64,000 nt of DNA from Bacteriovoracaceae bacterium (GTDB lineage Bacteria; Bdellovibrionota; Bacteriovoracia; Bacteriovoracales; Bacteriovoracaceae): assembly GCA_003245675.1 (NCBI GenBank), contig QKCN01000124.1, positions 1 to 64,000 of the forward strand, given 5' to 3'. Under the pieces are notes generated by a model, which was given only the letters and a program-made list of their open reading frames with translations, was not told where the DNA came from and ran no database searches. The position numbers and the translations under genes are program-made. Positions 35,241 to 44,800 of this stretch are shown here, piece by piece (the first letter of the stretch is position 1; each line of letters begins with the position of its first letter).

Positions 35241-37777
35241 ACTTCTTGATCCTTCTGTAGTTGTCTTTTCGTTTCAATGAATGCTTCTTGAAGTTGTCTA
35301 AGGAGTTCCTTTACTTTATCGCAGTTGTCTTGGTCTTCTGGAGATGGGTGTTCGTTTGCTAGCACTTCTAATTGAGAGGCAATGGCCTCCATCTTCGAGG
35401 CTCCAACATTGGCACTTGAGCTTTTTATCGAATGAGCCTCTAGCACCAAATTGCTGCAGTCTCGCTCCGAGTAGGAGTTGAGAATGTTTTCAATCCGAGA
35501 AGGGGTTTCTGCAATATAAACTTCACGCAATGTTTTAATAAGTTCCCAGTCTCCATCAAAGCGAAGTAGTACTTTTTCATCATCTACTACAGACTGTTCT
35601 GGCTGGGCTTCTGGCCATGCTTCAAATTGTTGATGGTTTTCATTTTTAACCATCGTTTCCTTTTCTTTGTTCGAGAAGCGATTGATGATTTGAATTAGCT
35701 TTTCTTTTTCAAATGGCTTGCTTAAGTAGCCATTCATTCCCGATTGAATGCATTTATCAATGTCATCTTTAGCTGCAAGAGCGGTCAGGGCTATTATTGG
35801 TGTTTCTATTTTTTGGCTCCGCAAATATTTTGTCACTTCAATTCCAGACAAAAGAGGCATGTGAACATCCATGAAAATGATATCGAAGGATTCTGCGAGG
35901 GCCCTTTGTTGTACTTCTTCTCCATTTGAGACGATCAGTGCTGAAATACCCAAATTCAAGAGCATCTTTTTGATCACTTCTTGGTTGGTGCTTTCGTCTT
36001 CTGCAACGAGCAGTTTAAGTTGGTAGAATGAAGAGGTTGATGATATCGAGGATGAAGCCTTTGCCGTTTCTTCCTCTCGCGCCCTGGGGTTTAAAATAGA
36101 TGTTAATTTTTTCAAAGAGAGAGGGAGTGTTAGGCTCATTTCTGATTCTGATGGACTTGGTTCTCCAGGCTGAGACAAACAGATGACCTGTTTGTCTGCA
36201 GAAGACCTGGCTATTTTTAATGCATCACTTGAATCAGTAAAGATGAGTATCTTTTTTTGATCTTCTAACTCTGAGATGTCGGCATAAATTTCGACACGCG
36301 AGTGAGGAGAAAAATAATTTTTCATTTCCTCTTTTAAATAGGAAAGGGAAGAGGTGAGATAGACGCGCGGATGATCTAACAGAGTGATCTCCTTATGGGA
36401 TAGTGGGCTCAGTTTGGGTTGGGCGATAGTAAACCAAAAGTTAGAACCTTGATGGGGGGCAGAGATTACGTCTATTTTTCCATGCATCATATTGACGAGT
36501 TGGCGACAAATTGCCAAACCTAGCCCCGTTCCTCCAAAGTGGCGGGTCGTGGAGGAGTCAACTTGGGTAAATGCTGAGAATATTGTTTCTTGCTTCTCAT
36601 GTGGGATACCAATTCCTGTGTCAATAATTTCAAATTTAAGGTGATATTCTCCTTCTACACTGAGTTTGATAGTGATTAATCCTTCGCTGGTAAATTTGAT
36701 TGCATTGGTGCAAAGATTCATCAGTACTTGACGCAAACGAGTTGGGTCACCTTTGAACTGCTCAGGAACGTTTGGGGCAATAATGCTTCTCATGGGAATA
36801 GATTTTTCCCAAGAGGTAACATAGAGTAGTTCAATTACCTCCGCAACGATGCTGCGAGGATTGAAAATAATCTCTTCAATGTCTAACTTTCCAGCTTCAA
36901 TTTTTGAGAAATCGAGAATGTCGTTAATGATTCTCTGGAGAGAGCGAGAGCTATTGATGATCGTTTGCAAAAAGTGTTTCTGTTCTTCATCCACATTGGT
37001 TTCGAGCAATAAATCGCTCATCCCAATGATTCCATTTAAAGGGGTACGAATTTCATGCCCCATGTTTGCCAAGAACTCGCTTTTGGCCTTGTCTGCTTTT
37101 TCCGCCTTCTCGGTGAGATGCTGTGCTAGTAATAGTGATTTTTCTAGCTCAAGATTGACCAGCTCATGTTTTTCTTTTTCCTGTAGAATCATATTTTCGT
37201 ACTCATTTTGATGAGTAATGTCTTTAAGTATTGCAATGATGAGCTGTGGAGAGGTTGAAGGCAATTTACGAAGTGTGATATTGCAAAGAATAGCCTCTTG
37301 GGTGTTGATTTTTTTATTTTTCCAGTTGAAGCTGTGCTCGCCTTCTTGGAGCGCTTTATGCCAATGGGATAAAAACTGAGCTTGAATATTTTTGCTCCAA
37401 GAGAGATCTTGTACAATATCGAGCTCCGCCATTTTATCTTGTGTGATCTGAAATGTTTCAAAAAAGGTTTTGTTCGCACTTTGTATTTCTAGTTCTTCAT
37501 TCAAAATAACAATAGATTCATTTACGGAATGAAAAATTGCGGATAGGAGATTTCGCGAATTTGTTGCCTCAATTTTCTGTAGTCCTTCTTTTTTTAAGAG
37601 AAACCACGCATAAATCGCTATGATAAATTGATATCCTAGCAAAAACAATTCATGATCGTGCTCAAGTACTTCTTTGAAGGTATGTGCAGAAAGAAGGCTT
37701 AGCAGCGGCGGACCGACAATAAGCAGAGCAATTCCCCATGAGACAGAAAAATGGTTAAAAAATTTTATATGTTTCAT
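35237..37777 (-). CDS. Hybrid histidine kinase with receiver and HPt domains
   Basis: 846-residue membrane sensor kinase. Order: two membrane helices (about 9-30 and 46-62), PAS domain (about 75-190), coiled coil, HisKA with H241 (NMGHEIRTPLNG), HATPase (DTGIGIP, FGGTGLGLAI), a region like a degenerate receiver (about 470-560), a true receiver with D637 (IIFMDVHMPLLSG), and a C-terminal HPt domain with H782 (LEAHSIKSSSANVG). This is a complete phosphorelay in one chain of the BarA/ArcB type. The signal sensed is unknown. It is coupled to the response regulator gene that follows. Confidence 0.93.
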   Translation of the reverse strand: MKHIKFFNHFSVSWGIALLIVGPPLLSLLSAHTFKEVLEHDHELFLLGYQFIIAIYAWFLLKKEGLQKIEATNSRNLLSAIFHSVNESIVILNEELEIQSANKTFFETFQITQDKMAELDIVQDLSWSKNIQAQFLSHWHKALQEGEHSFNWKNKKINTQEAILCNITLRKLPSTSPQLIIAILKDITHQNEYENMILQEKEKHELVNLELEKSLLLAQHLTEKAEKADKAKSEFLANMGHEIRTPLNGIIGMSDLLLETNVDEEQKHFLQTIINSSRSLQRIINDILDFSKIEAGKLDIEEIIFNPRSIVAEVIELLYVTSWEKSIPMRSIIAPNVPEQFKGDPTRLRQVLMNLCTNAIKFTSEGLITIKLSVEGEYHLKFEIIDTGIGIPHEKQETIFSAFTQVDSSTTRHFGGTGLGLAICRQLVNMMHGKIDVISAPHQGSNFWFTIAQPKLSPLSHKEITLLDHPRVYLTSSLSYLKEEMKNYFSPHSRVEIYADISELEDQKKILIFTDSSDALKIARSSADKQVICLSQPGEPSPSESEMSLTLPLSLKKLTSILNPRAREEETAKASSSISSTSSFYQLKLLVAEDESTNQEVIKKMLLNLGISALIVSNGEEVQQRALAESFDIIFMDVHMPLLSGIEVTKYLRSQKIETPIIALTALAAKDDIDKCIQSGMNGYLSKPFEKEKLIQIINRFSNKEKETMVKNENHQQFEAWPEAQPEQSVVDDEKVLLRFDGDWELIKTLREVYIAETPSRIENILNSYSERDCSNLVLEAHSIKSSSANVGASKMEAIASQLEVLANEHPSPEDQDNCDKVKELLRQLQEAFIETKRQLQKDQEV

Positions 37778-37873
37778 CGTTTTGTTTTTTGTTCAACTAT
37801 CTTTTTTCGGCTTATTGGAATAAAAGTGAAGAAAGATTTCTACCTGAAAACAGGTGGTTAGTGTCTAAAATGG

Positions 37874-38845
37874 TTAATTTTTGGTAAAGAACTGATGTAA
37901 AAAAGAGAGGTAGACTTGGTATACTTTTTGTCCATAACCTCCTCCCATTACATAGGCTTGGGGTATGGACTGAATTTGTAAGAAGTTGTGAATTATTTCG
38001 TCTCTTTTTTTTATGTCTTCTAAGCTCAATTGAATATTTTGACTGGAGGGGAGTTCATCTTCGATGAAAGGGTCTGCTCCATGGATGATGTAGCAAATAT
38101 CTGGTTTTTGGCTTTGAGATCTTAGTTGTTCGAGTCCGCGAGATAAATTTTCTAAGTAGTTTTCATTCTCTTCTATTGGGATATCGATTTGGGCAGGAAT
38201 CTGGACTAGCTCAAGTTCATCTTGAGGAATTTGTCCATTAAGAGGCCAACCCCTTTTCATGTGGATACTGAGATCTATTATCTGAGGATTGTTGTGAAAA
38301 ATGAGGGCAGTGCCATCACCTTTATGGGCATCAACATCAATAATCCAGGCCGTTTTTATTTTTTCTTCTGCTTGTAAACGTCGAAGGGCAATGGCCACAT
38401 CGTGAATGGGACAAAATCCTCGGCCGCGATGAGGGAAGGCGTGATGCATGCCTCCGCCTAGGGCATAGGCTTTTTGGCATTCAATGGCCATTTTCCCCAC
38501 TTGATAGCTTGCGGAAGCATTTTTAAAAATCGCGGGCAGCAATTCTTTTAGGGGCTTTGAAGCCTTTTCGGGGTGAAAATAATGAGAGTTTTGACCTTCG
38601 AACATTAATTCATATGTCGTAATAAGAGCATTCTCTGTATCAGAGTGTAGTAAGCGTTCGCAGTATTCGTGGGTGTGGACGCGCTCAATATCTGCTTGCG
38701 TAATTTCTTCTTGCAAAGGAGTAAGGAACTCTTGAGGAATATGTTCTAATACTTTGAGAACGCGAGTATCGGCCAAAGGAATTTCAATCCCAAACTGAGG
38801 GAATTGCATAAGCATTCCCTCATCAAAAACGATCATCCCAGGCAT
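37874..38845 (-). CDS. Class IV-like histone deacetylase family protein
   Basis: 323-residue arginase/deacetylase-fold hydrolase that removes acetyl groups from lysine or similar amides. Active-site segments: GGGMHHAFPHRGRGFC (H134, H135), zinc ligands D172 and H174 in DVDAHKGDGTA, a later GADPF aspartate and GGGYG near the C-terminus. The DxDAHxGDG form resembles HDAC11-type (class IV) enzymes more than class II. Bacterial substrates vary (acetyl-lysine, acetylpolyamines, AcuC-type). It overlaps the Hsp33 gene by 13 bases, so the two are translationally linked. Confidence 0.9.
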   Translation of the reverse strand: MPGMIVFDEGMLMQFPQFGIEIPLADTRVLKVLEHIPQEFLTPLQEEITQADIERVHTHEYCERLLHSDTENALITTYELMFEGQNSHYFHPEKASKPLKELLPAIFKNASASYQVGKMAIECQKAYALGGGMHHAFPHRGRGFCPIHDVAIALRRLQAEEKIKTAWIIDVDAHKGDGTALIFHNNPQIIDLSIHMKRGWPLNGQIPQDELELVQIPAQIDIPIEENENYLENLSRGLEQLRSQSQKPDICYIIHGADPFIEDELPSSQNIQLSLEDIKKRDEIIHNFLQIQSIPQAYVMGGGYGQKVYQVYLSFLHQFFTKN

Positions 38846-39645
38846 TCCTGGCGACTAATTTGATATTTGGATTTACAGTAATCGCAATTGACCTCAATGC
38901 TTTCTTCGTCTCCAAAGACACCTTGTTCATCTTTGAGGGCAACTTTGCGTACATTTTCAACCATGCGTTCATGGGAGCAGCCACAGTGAAATTCCACGGT
39001 TTTAGAGATGAGGTACTTCATCTCTATTTTTTGAAATTCTTCGACGAGTTGATCGTGATCTTGGATGTCTTTTTTTAGAATCGTGCTCAAAACATCCTTA
39101 TGCTCATTCATAAATTCAGGAAATGTTGGAATGACTTCATCTTTGCGGATTGGAGGCATGCGAATAATGAGCATCGCCTGATCAATTCCTTGCTCAATAT
39201 AAATTTGAGCCTCTGTTTGGTAGGAGTCATGCAAGATGCGATTGATAAGATCTCGCGTGGAGAGATCCTTCATTTCAATAATTGAGGTGTAGGGCTGTTT
39301 GTCTGGCCAATGTTTCATCAAACGGCAGTTGCCGGATAGTCGCTCGGGAAATTCTCTGAGATCTTCCGGAAAGAGCAGGGAGCGCATTTGTCCATGAAAG
39401 TTACTTTCCATTTTAAAGCGCAGATACGGCTTTTCGGAATCTATGTAGAGGCCGAAGCTTTCTGTGGGCTTAAGCAAGCAAATAAGTAATTGGGCACTCA
39501 ATACCGTTTCAGAAAAATAAGTTCGTCCACCTTCATGTAGATCATGGAGTATGGATAGGGCATTTATGAGACTTTTCCCATTAATGAGATGAATGCAGTA
39601 TCCTCTCGGATTAAGAAATGTATAAAGACGTCCATCTGAGTTCAT
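38833..39645 (-). CDS. hslO: Hsp33 redox chaperone
   Basis: 270-residue Hsp33-type chaperone that is switched on by oxidative unfolding. The C-terminal redox zinc site CxC...CxxC is at C221, C223, C254 and C257 (HCGCSHERM and NCDYCKS). The start (GRLYTFLNPRGYCIHLINGK) and length fit the family. It is the first gene of a pair with the deacetylase and is divergent from the LtaS-like gene. Cytoplasmic. Confidence 0.92.
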   Translation of the reverse strand: MNSDGRLYTFLNPRGYCIHLINGKSLINALSILHDLHEGGRTYFSETVLSAQLLICLLKPTESFGLYIDSEKPYLRFKMESNFHGQMRSLLFPEDLREFPERLSGNCRLMKHWPDKQPYTSIIEMKDLSTRDLINRILHDSYQTEAQIYIEQGIDQAMLIIRMPPIRKDEVIPTFPEFMNEHKDVLSTILKKDIQDHDQLVEEFQKIEMKYLISKTVEFHCGCSHERMVENVRKVALKDEQGVFGDEESIEVNCDYCKSKYQISRQECLG

Positions 39646-39682
39646 GCCGCTTTCTCCTTATCAATTCGCATAATTTTGTGCT

Positions 39683-39696
39683 ATCTATATATAGAT
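39683..39696. promoter_or_regulatory. 14-bp palindrome between divergent hslO and LtaS-like genes
   Basis: ATCTATATATAGAT is a perfect 14-bp palindrome in the 84-base gap between two divergent start codons. It could be an operator, or simply overlap an AT-rich -10 region. Nothing else clear is seen in the gap. Confidence 0.35.
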
Positions 39697-39729
39697 CAAA
39701 TTGCTATTCGTAAATAGAGGAGTTCTTTA

Positions 39730-41754
39730 GTGTTTTCTATTTTGACATTGCGACAAAAATTTTGGCTGCGTTTTTTTATATATCAGCTCTTTTTTCTTTT
39801 GCTCTGGCGACTTTCTTTTTTTCTTTTCTTTTTGGGGGATGAAAAGGTTCAGGGGCAGCTTGTCTTTAAAGCTTTTTATTTAGGCTCCAAGTACGATATT
39901 CGCTTGTTGGCAGCCTTTCTCTTGGTGCTCATGCTGCTTTCCTGTAAGGGCCCTTTCAATTTTTTAAAAAGAAATCGTTTTTTGGCCGCCTTGTTAGGAT
40001 GGCTTTTTGCTTCTTTGTCTTTTTGGTTTTGGATTTTTAATTTTGGGCACTATGCCTATCTTTCAGCTCCTTTAAATAGTGGAATTTTAGAGTTTGGAGC
40101 GAATGCAGACACTTCTTTTCTCATGATTTGGCAATCTTACCCTGTTGTTTGGATTGGTATTGGCTTTATCGTTTTTTCTATTTTATTCATTCTCGGGCAG
40201 TGCTTATTTGTGACCAAGCTTTTGGTTCCAGGAAAAAAAGAGCTATGGGGGGGCTGGGGAAGTTCTATTTCTAAAAAAAGACTTATTACTTCTTGGGGCT
40301 TAATCATTCTTCTTTTAATCTTTGGAGTTTACGGTAAATTTTCTTGGTATCCCTTGCGTTGGAGTGATGCTTTTTTTTCGACCAATCACTTATTGGGAGC
40401 GACTGCTGTGCATCCTCTCTTGTATTTTGCTGATACCTTGCGCTTTAAAAAGAAAACTTTTGATGAGAAAAAATACAAAGAATATCTTCCGCAATTAAGA
40501 TCCTTCTTTGGTATTGAAGAGAAAAACTCAGTGGGGATTTCCTTACAGCGAAAAGAGAAGTCTAGTTTTAAACCAGCGAAGTCACCTAATATTGTCATTA
40601 TTGTTTTAGAATCATGGGTTGCTTATAAAACGGGTCTTATGAATAACCCGATGAAAGCAACACCCTATACAGATGCTTTGATGGAGGAGTCTCTAACTTT
40701 TAGGCGTTTTTATGTTCCCTCGCAAGCAACCGCTCGCTCTATGTTTGGCTTGATCACAAGTATTCCCGATGTTTCCACCAATAAAACAAGCACGCGCAAT
40801 CCTTTGATTGCTCAGCAACACACTATTTGGAATCAATTTCAGGGGTATGATAAATACTTCTTTTTGGGAGGAAGTGCCTCATGGGGAAATATTCGCGGTT
40901 TATTGTCTTCTAGTATCGATGGGATCCAGATCTTTGATGAGGGCAGCCATAGCTCTCGTCATCCGCGAGTTGATGTGTGGGGGATCTCTGACCACCACTT
41001 GATGATTGAAGCTCATGAACGCTTTGAAAAGGCGAAAAAGCCATTTGTTGCCGTTATTCAAAGTTCCGGTTTTCATCGTCCTTACAGTATTCCTTCTGAT
41101 GCTGGTGACTTTAAGGTCGACAATGATCCTGCGAAGGCCAAGATTGCAAGATCTTATGGTTTTTCTATGGAAGAGTATAATTCAATGCGCTTTCAGGACT
41201 ACGCTTTGGGCAATTTTATGGAGTTGGCCAAAAAATCTCATTACTATGACGACACCATTTTTATGGTTTTGGGAGATCATGGGCTTCCTTCCTTACATGC
41301 CAAAAATATTCCCGTTGGCGAAGAAGCTTTGGATCTTGAGAACTTCCATGTGCCCTTTATTGTTCATGGTCCTAAATATTTTAAGGCCATTTACGATGAT
41401 CGCTTCGTGAGCGAAGTCGACGTTTTTCCCACGGCACTTTCTTTAGCAGGACAAAATTATACGAACACAACACTGGGAAGGGATATCTTTCAAACAACTT
41501 TTGATGATAGACGTGAGGTTTTTGTCTATTACTGGTATGCTAATCAACTGCGCTATGGCTGGCTAAATAAGAAGTTCTTTTTGAGTACGGATGTCACTGG
41601 ACGTTACGCCCTATATGAGTACGCTGTTGATGGTTCTAAGGATGTCCAGAGCAAGTACCCAGAAGAGGCTAAGCGCATGAAAGATATGGCCGATGCCTTC
41701 TTTTATTCGTCTCAATATCTGATGTTTAATAATTCTCCTTCCCTCGTAAAATAG
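39730..41754 (+). CDS. LtaS-like membrane phosphotransferase/sulfatase-fold protein
   Basis: 674 residues from a GTG start, with AGAGGAG 7 bases before it. The first 220 residues hold about five membrane helices; the rest is an alkaline phosphatase/sulfatase-fold domain facing the periplasm. Landmarks: PNIVIIVLESW (metal-binding Glu), nucleophile T334 (SQATARSMFGL), FHRPY, and LGDHGLPS (D516, H517). The layout matches LtaS/OpgB-type enzymes that move phosphoglycerol or phosphoethanolamine onto surface polymers or lipids. In a Gram-negative cell the likely acceptor is a periplasmic glucan or LPS component (inference). Confidence 0.85.
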   Translation: MFSILTLRQKFWLRFFIYQLFFLLLWRLSFFLFFLGDEKVQGQLVFKAFYLGSKYDIRLLAAFLLVLMLLSCKGPFNFLKRNRFLAALLGWLFASLSFWFWIFNFGHYAYLSAPLNSGILEFGANADTSFLMIWQSYPVVWIGIGFIVFSILFILGQCLFVTKLLVPGKKELWGGWGSSISKKRLITSWGLIILLLIFGVYGKFSWYPLRWSDAFFSTNHLLGATAVHPLLYFADTLRFKKKTFDEKKYKEYLPQLRSFFGIEEKNSVGISLQRKEKSSFKPAKSPNIVIIVLESWVAYKTGLMNNPMKATPYTDALMEESLTFRRFYVPSQATARSMFGLITSIPDVSTNKTSTRNPLIAQQHTIWNQFQGYDKYFFLGGSASWGNIRGLLSSSIDGIQIFDEGSHSSRHPRVDVWGISDHHLMIEAHERFEKAKKPFVAVIQSSGFHRPYSIPSDAGDFKVDNDPAKAKIARSYGFSMEEYNSMRFQDYALGNFMELAKKSHYYDDTIFMVLGDHGLPSLHAKNIPVGEEALDLENFHVPFIVHGPKYFKAIYDDRFVSEVDVFPTALSLAGQNYTNTTLGRDIFQTTFDDRREVFVYYWYANQLRYGWLNKKFFLSTDVTGRYALYEYAVDGSKDVQSKYPEEAKRMKDMADAFFYSSQYLMFNNSPSLVK

Positions 41755-41775
41755 GAGCTGTAGACTTTACAGCTC
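41755..41775 (+). terminator. Hairpin after LtaS-like gene
   Basis: An 8-bp perfect stem (GAGCTGTA 41755-41762, TACAGCTC 41768-41775) begins right after the stop codon. It lacks a following T-run, so it is a weak terminator or an RNA end-protecting hairpin before smc. Confidence 0.4.
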
Positions 41776-41865
41776 TGCCAAATGGCCCTATACGAAGCTT
41801 AATTTTTATGCCAGTATGCGGGGGCTTTTCCGAAATATTCTTTTAAATGACTGAGGGGATTCTTA

Positions 41866-44800
41866 GTGAAACTTAAGCGTTTAATTTTACAGGGCTTTAA
41901 GTCCTTTAAAGACAAGACTGTCGTCAATTTTGACCAAGGGATTACGGGTATTGTCGGCCCTAATGGTTGCGGTAAGTCTAATATTGTGGATGCCTTGTTT
42001 TGGGTAATGGGTGAGCAATCGGCCAAGCACTTACGTGGAACTTCCATGAAAGATCTTATTTTTTCCGGCTCTCAAAAATATTCGCCTTCGCCTTGGGCCG
42101 AAGTTTCTTTAGTGTTAGAAAATGATGATGGCAAACATATTCACATCCAAGATCAGGTTTGTGCTCCTTCCGAAATTCAGTTAACTCGTAAGCTCTATCG
42201 CAATGGGGAGACTGAGTATCGCATCAATAATCGTCCTGCGCGTTTGCGCGATATTCAAGAAGTATTCATGGATACAGGAGCAGGGGCGAAAAGTTATTCT
42301 ATTATTGCCCAAGGGGAAATTGATCGTTTGGTGCGCGCTAAGCCAGTAGAGCGACGTCACATGATTGAAGAGGTGGCCGGAATTACTAAATTCAAAATGC
42401 GTCGTAAAGAATCTTTGCGCAAAATTGAACAAACTCAGGCCAATCTAAGCCGTCTTTTAGATCTTGAAGTCGAGATTGAAAAGCATCTTAAGAGCTTGGA
42501 AAAACAGGCTGAAAAGGCATCTCGTGCCAGAGTTTTGCGCGATAAAATTAAAAGGCATGACTTGATTGTTAGCTCTCATCGCGAGCATGATTTCCTCAAA
42601 GACTATGCTGAAGCGAAAAAGTACATTGTGGAAAATCGTTCGCAAGTTGGAGGAATGACTTTAGAAAAAGAGCAGTTGGAGCTTTCTTTGGAAGAAGAAA
42701 GAATAACGAAGCTGGAGCTTACAGAGCAGGTGGAGGAATTGCATCGCAATTTTAACGAAGCTTCTAAAAAATTGGCCGCAGCAGAAGAGAAGTTGAAGTT
42801 TTTAAAGCGTTCTATTGAAGATCGTGAAAAGCAGATTGAGCGGGCCTTAAATGATAATCAAGAGATTGAGCAAGAAAGAGAAGGGCGTTTAGAACGCATT
42901 AACAAACTCAAAGAAGAGCAACTTTCTTTAGAGCAAGAGCAGCAAGAGGAATTTGATTTTGATTCTTTGGAAATGCAGTGTGAGTCACAAAAAGAGGAAT
43001 TGGAGCTTTTGGAGGAACAACTGCGTTCTTGGGATAAAGAAATTGCAGAGTTACGAAAGCAAAAGCAGGAATTAGGGCAGGAGATCTATAAAAATACCAG
43101 TAAGCAAGAAGAGTATGCGCGCACTTTAGAAGATCTTGCTTCAGAGATTGAAAGTTTGGAGAGAGTTTATTCTTCTGTTAATGATGAGATGGTAGAGGAG
43201 CGCAAGTCTTTGGCCGAGGCGGAGGCAAAACTAGAGCAATCCGCAGCTTCTTTTAAAGAAATAGAGACTGGACGAGAGGGGCTAAAAAAGCTGGTGCAAG
43301 GCTTAGAAGTAGAGTTGAGACAAGTTTCTCAAAAATCGTACTCACAAGCGGCACGCTTAAGTTCTCTTAAAGAAGTAAGAAATGCGCTTGAGGGGACCCA
43401 AGTTGGTGCCAAAGAATTTTTAGAAACAGAAGTCGGTAAAGAGTCCTATGATTTGTTAGGGAATATTCTCAAAAGTCCTGCCGAATACAGTAAAGGTATT
43501 GAAGCTTTATGGGGAGATTACTTTTCCTCTTTGGTTTCCTTTGACAAAAATTTTACAGGGGCCAAGTCCTGGTTGGCGGCGAACCCCAATAAAAATTTGG
43601 AACTTTTAAATATTGCTGCCGACTTTGATTCTTTCTCCGAAGTAAGAGAGCGTCTTGCTCTTCATTTGGGAGAGGAGCTGGTTCATTTGCCCGATGTGGT
43701 GGACTTTACTGCTGAACGTTTTTTAGGTCTCAAAAAGTTATTTAATGGCTTTTTCTTGGCACCGAAGCTTGATCAAACAAAGATCGATGCGATCAGCAGT
43801 ATCGGCTTTAGAGGGCTGGTTTCTAGTGATGGTAAGGTTGCCTTAAAAAAGGCTAACCACCTTCATATCCATACTTTTTTCGGCGAGCGCGAAGAAGGAA
43901 TGGGGCAAATTGAACGCAATAATGAAATTGAATTCTTAGAGCAAGAAGTTGTGCGTTTGCAGGAAGAACAAATCCTTAAAGAAGAATTAGTCGAAGAAAA
44001 ACGGCAAGAACTTCAAGCATTAGAAGAGAAGTTTTCTTTGGTGCAAAATGAGTATTTGGAGGCTAAAGCCTTACAGGCAACTAAGTCTTCCAGTATTGCT
44101 TCAAAAGAGAATAACTACAAAAGTAGTACCGCTAAATTAGATATTTTGAAAAACCGCCGTACTGAGATTTCTAAATCTCGTTTGGGACTCCTTGAGTCCG
44201 ATGAGAAACTACAACAGCAAGACAAGGTTCTGAGTGAGAAACTAGAAGGGGTGGAAGGACGCAAGGAAGAGGAAGGTGCTCGCTTTGAAGACATGAGAGC
44301 GCAGTACCAAGAATTACGGGACGAAGTGAATAAAAAAATGGTGGCCAAGCAAACTTATGCGACTAAAGTTCATGCCATCACTAGCCAGATTGATGATGTG
44401 AGTTCTCAAATAACTCGTTTGGAAAATCGCAAAGAGCAAAATGAAAGGAATCTTGAGCAGCAGAAAGAAGAAAAACTTCGCTTAAGCGAGGAGGCTGAGA
44501 CTCTTGAGGAATCTAACTTTGATGATGCTGATCATTTACGCGAAGCAGAGAGTGTCCTCTCCGAAAAGAGAGATGAACTTTCTGAACTTTTAACGGAGAT
44601 GCAGGAACGAGAGACGCGAGTTAAGGACTTGAGTTCCACCGTCAATAAAATTGAAAAGCAATTAGTTGAACGAGAAATGAAAATGAACCAAATTGTTGTG
44701 GAAGAAGATGCTTTGGTTCGCAATCAATTTGAAAAATACCAAATTGATCTTCGCTACGATCTTTCGCGTTTTTTGCAGTTAGAGTCGAACGATCTTGAAG

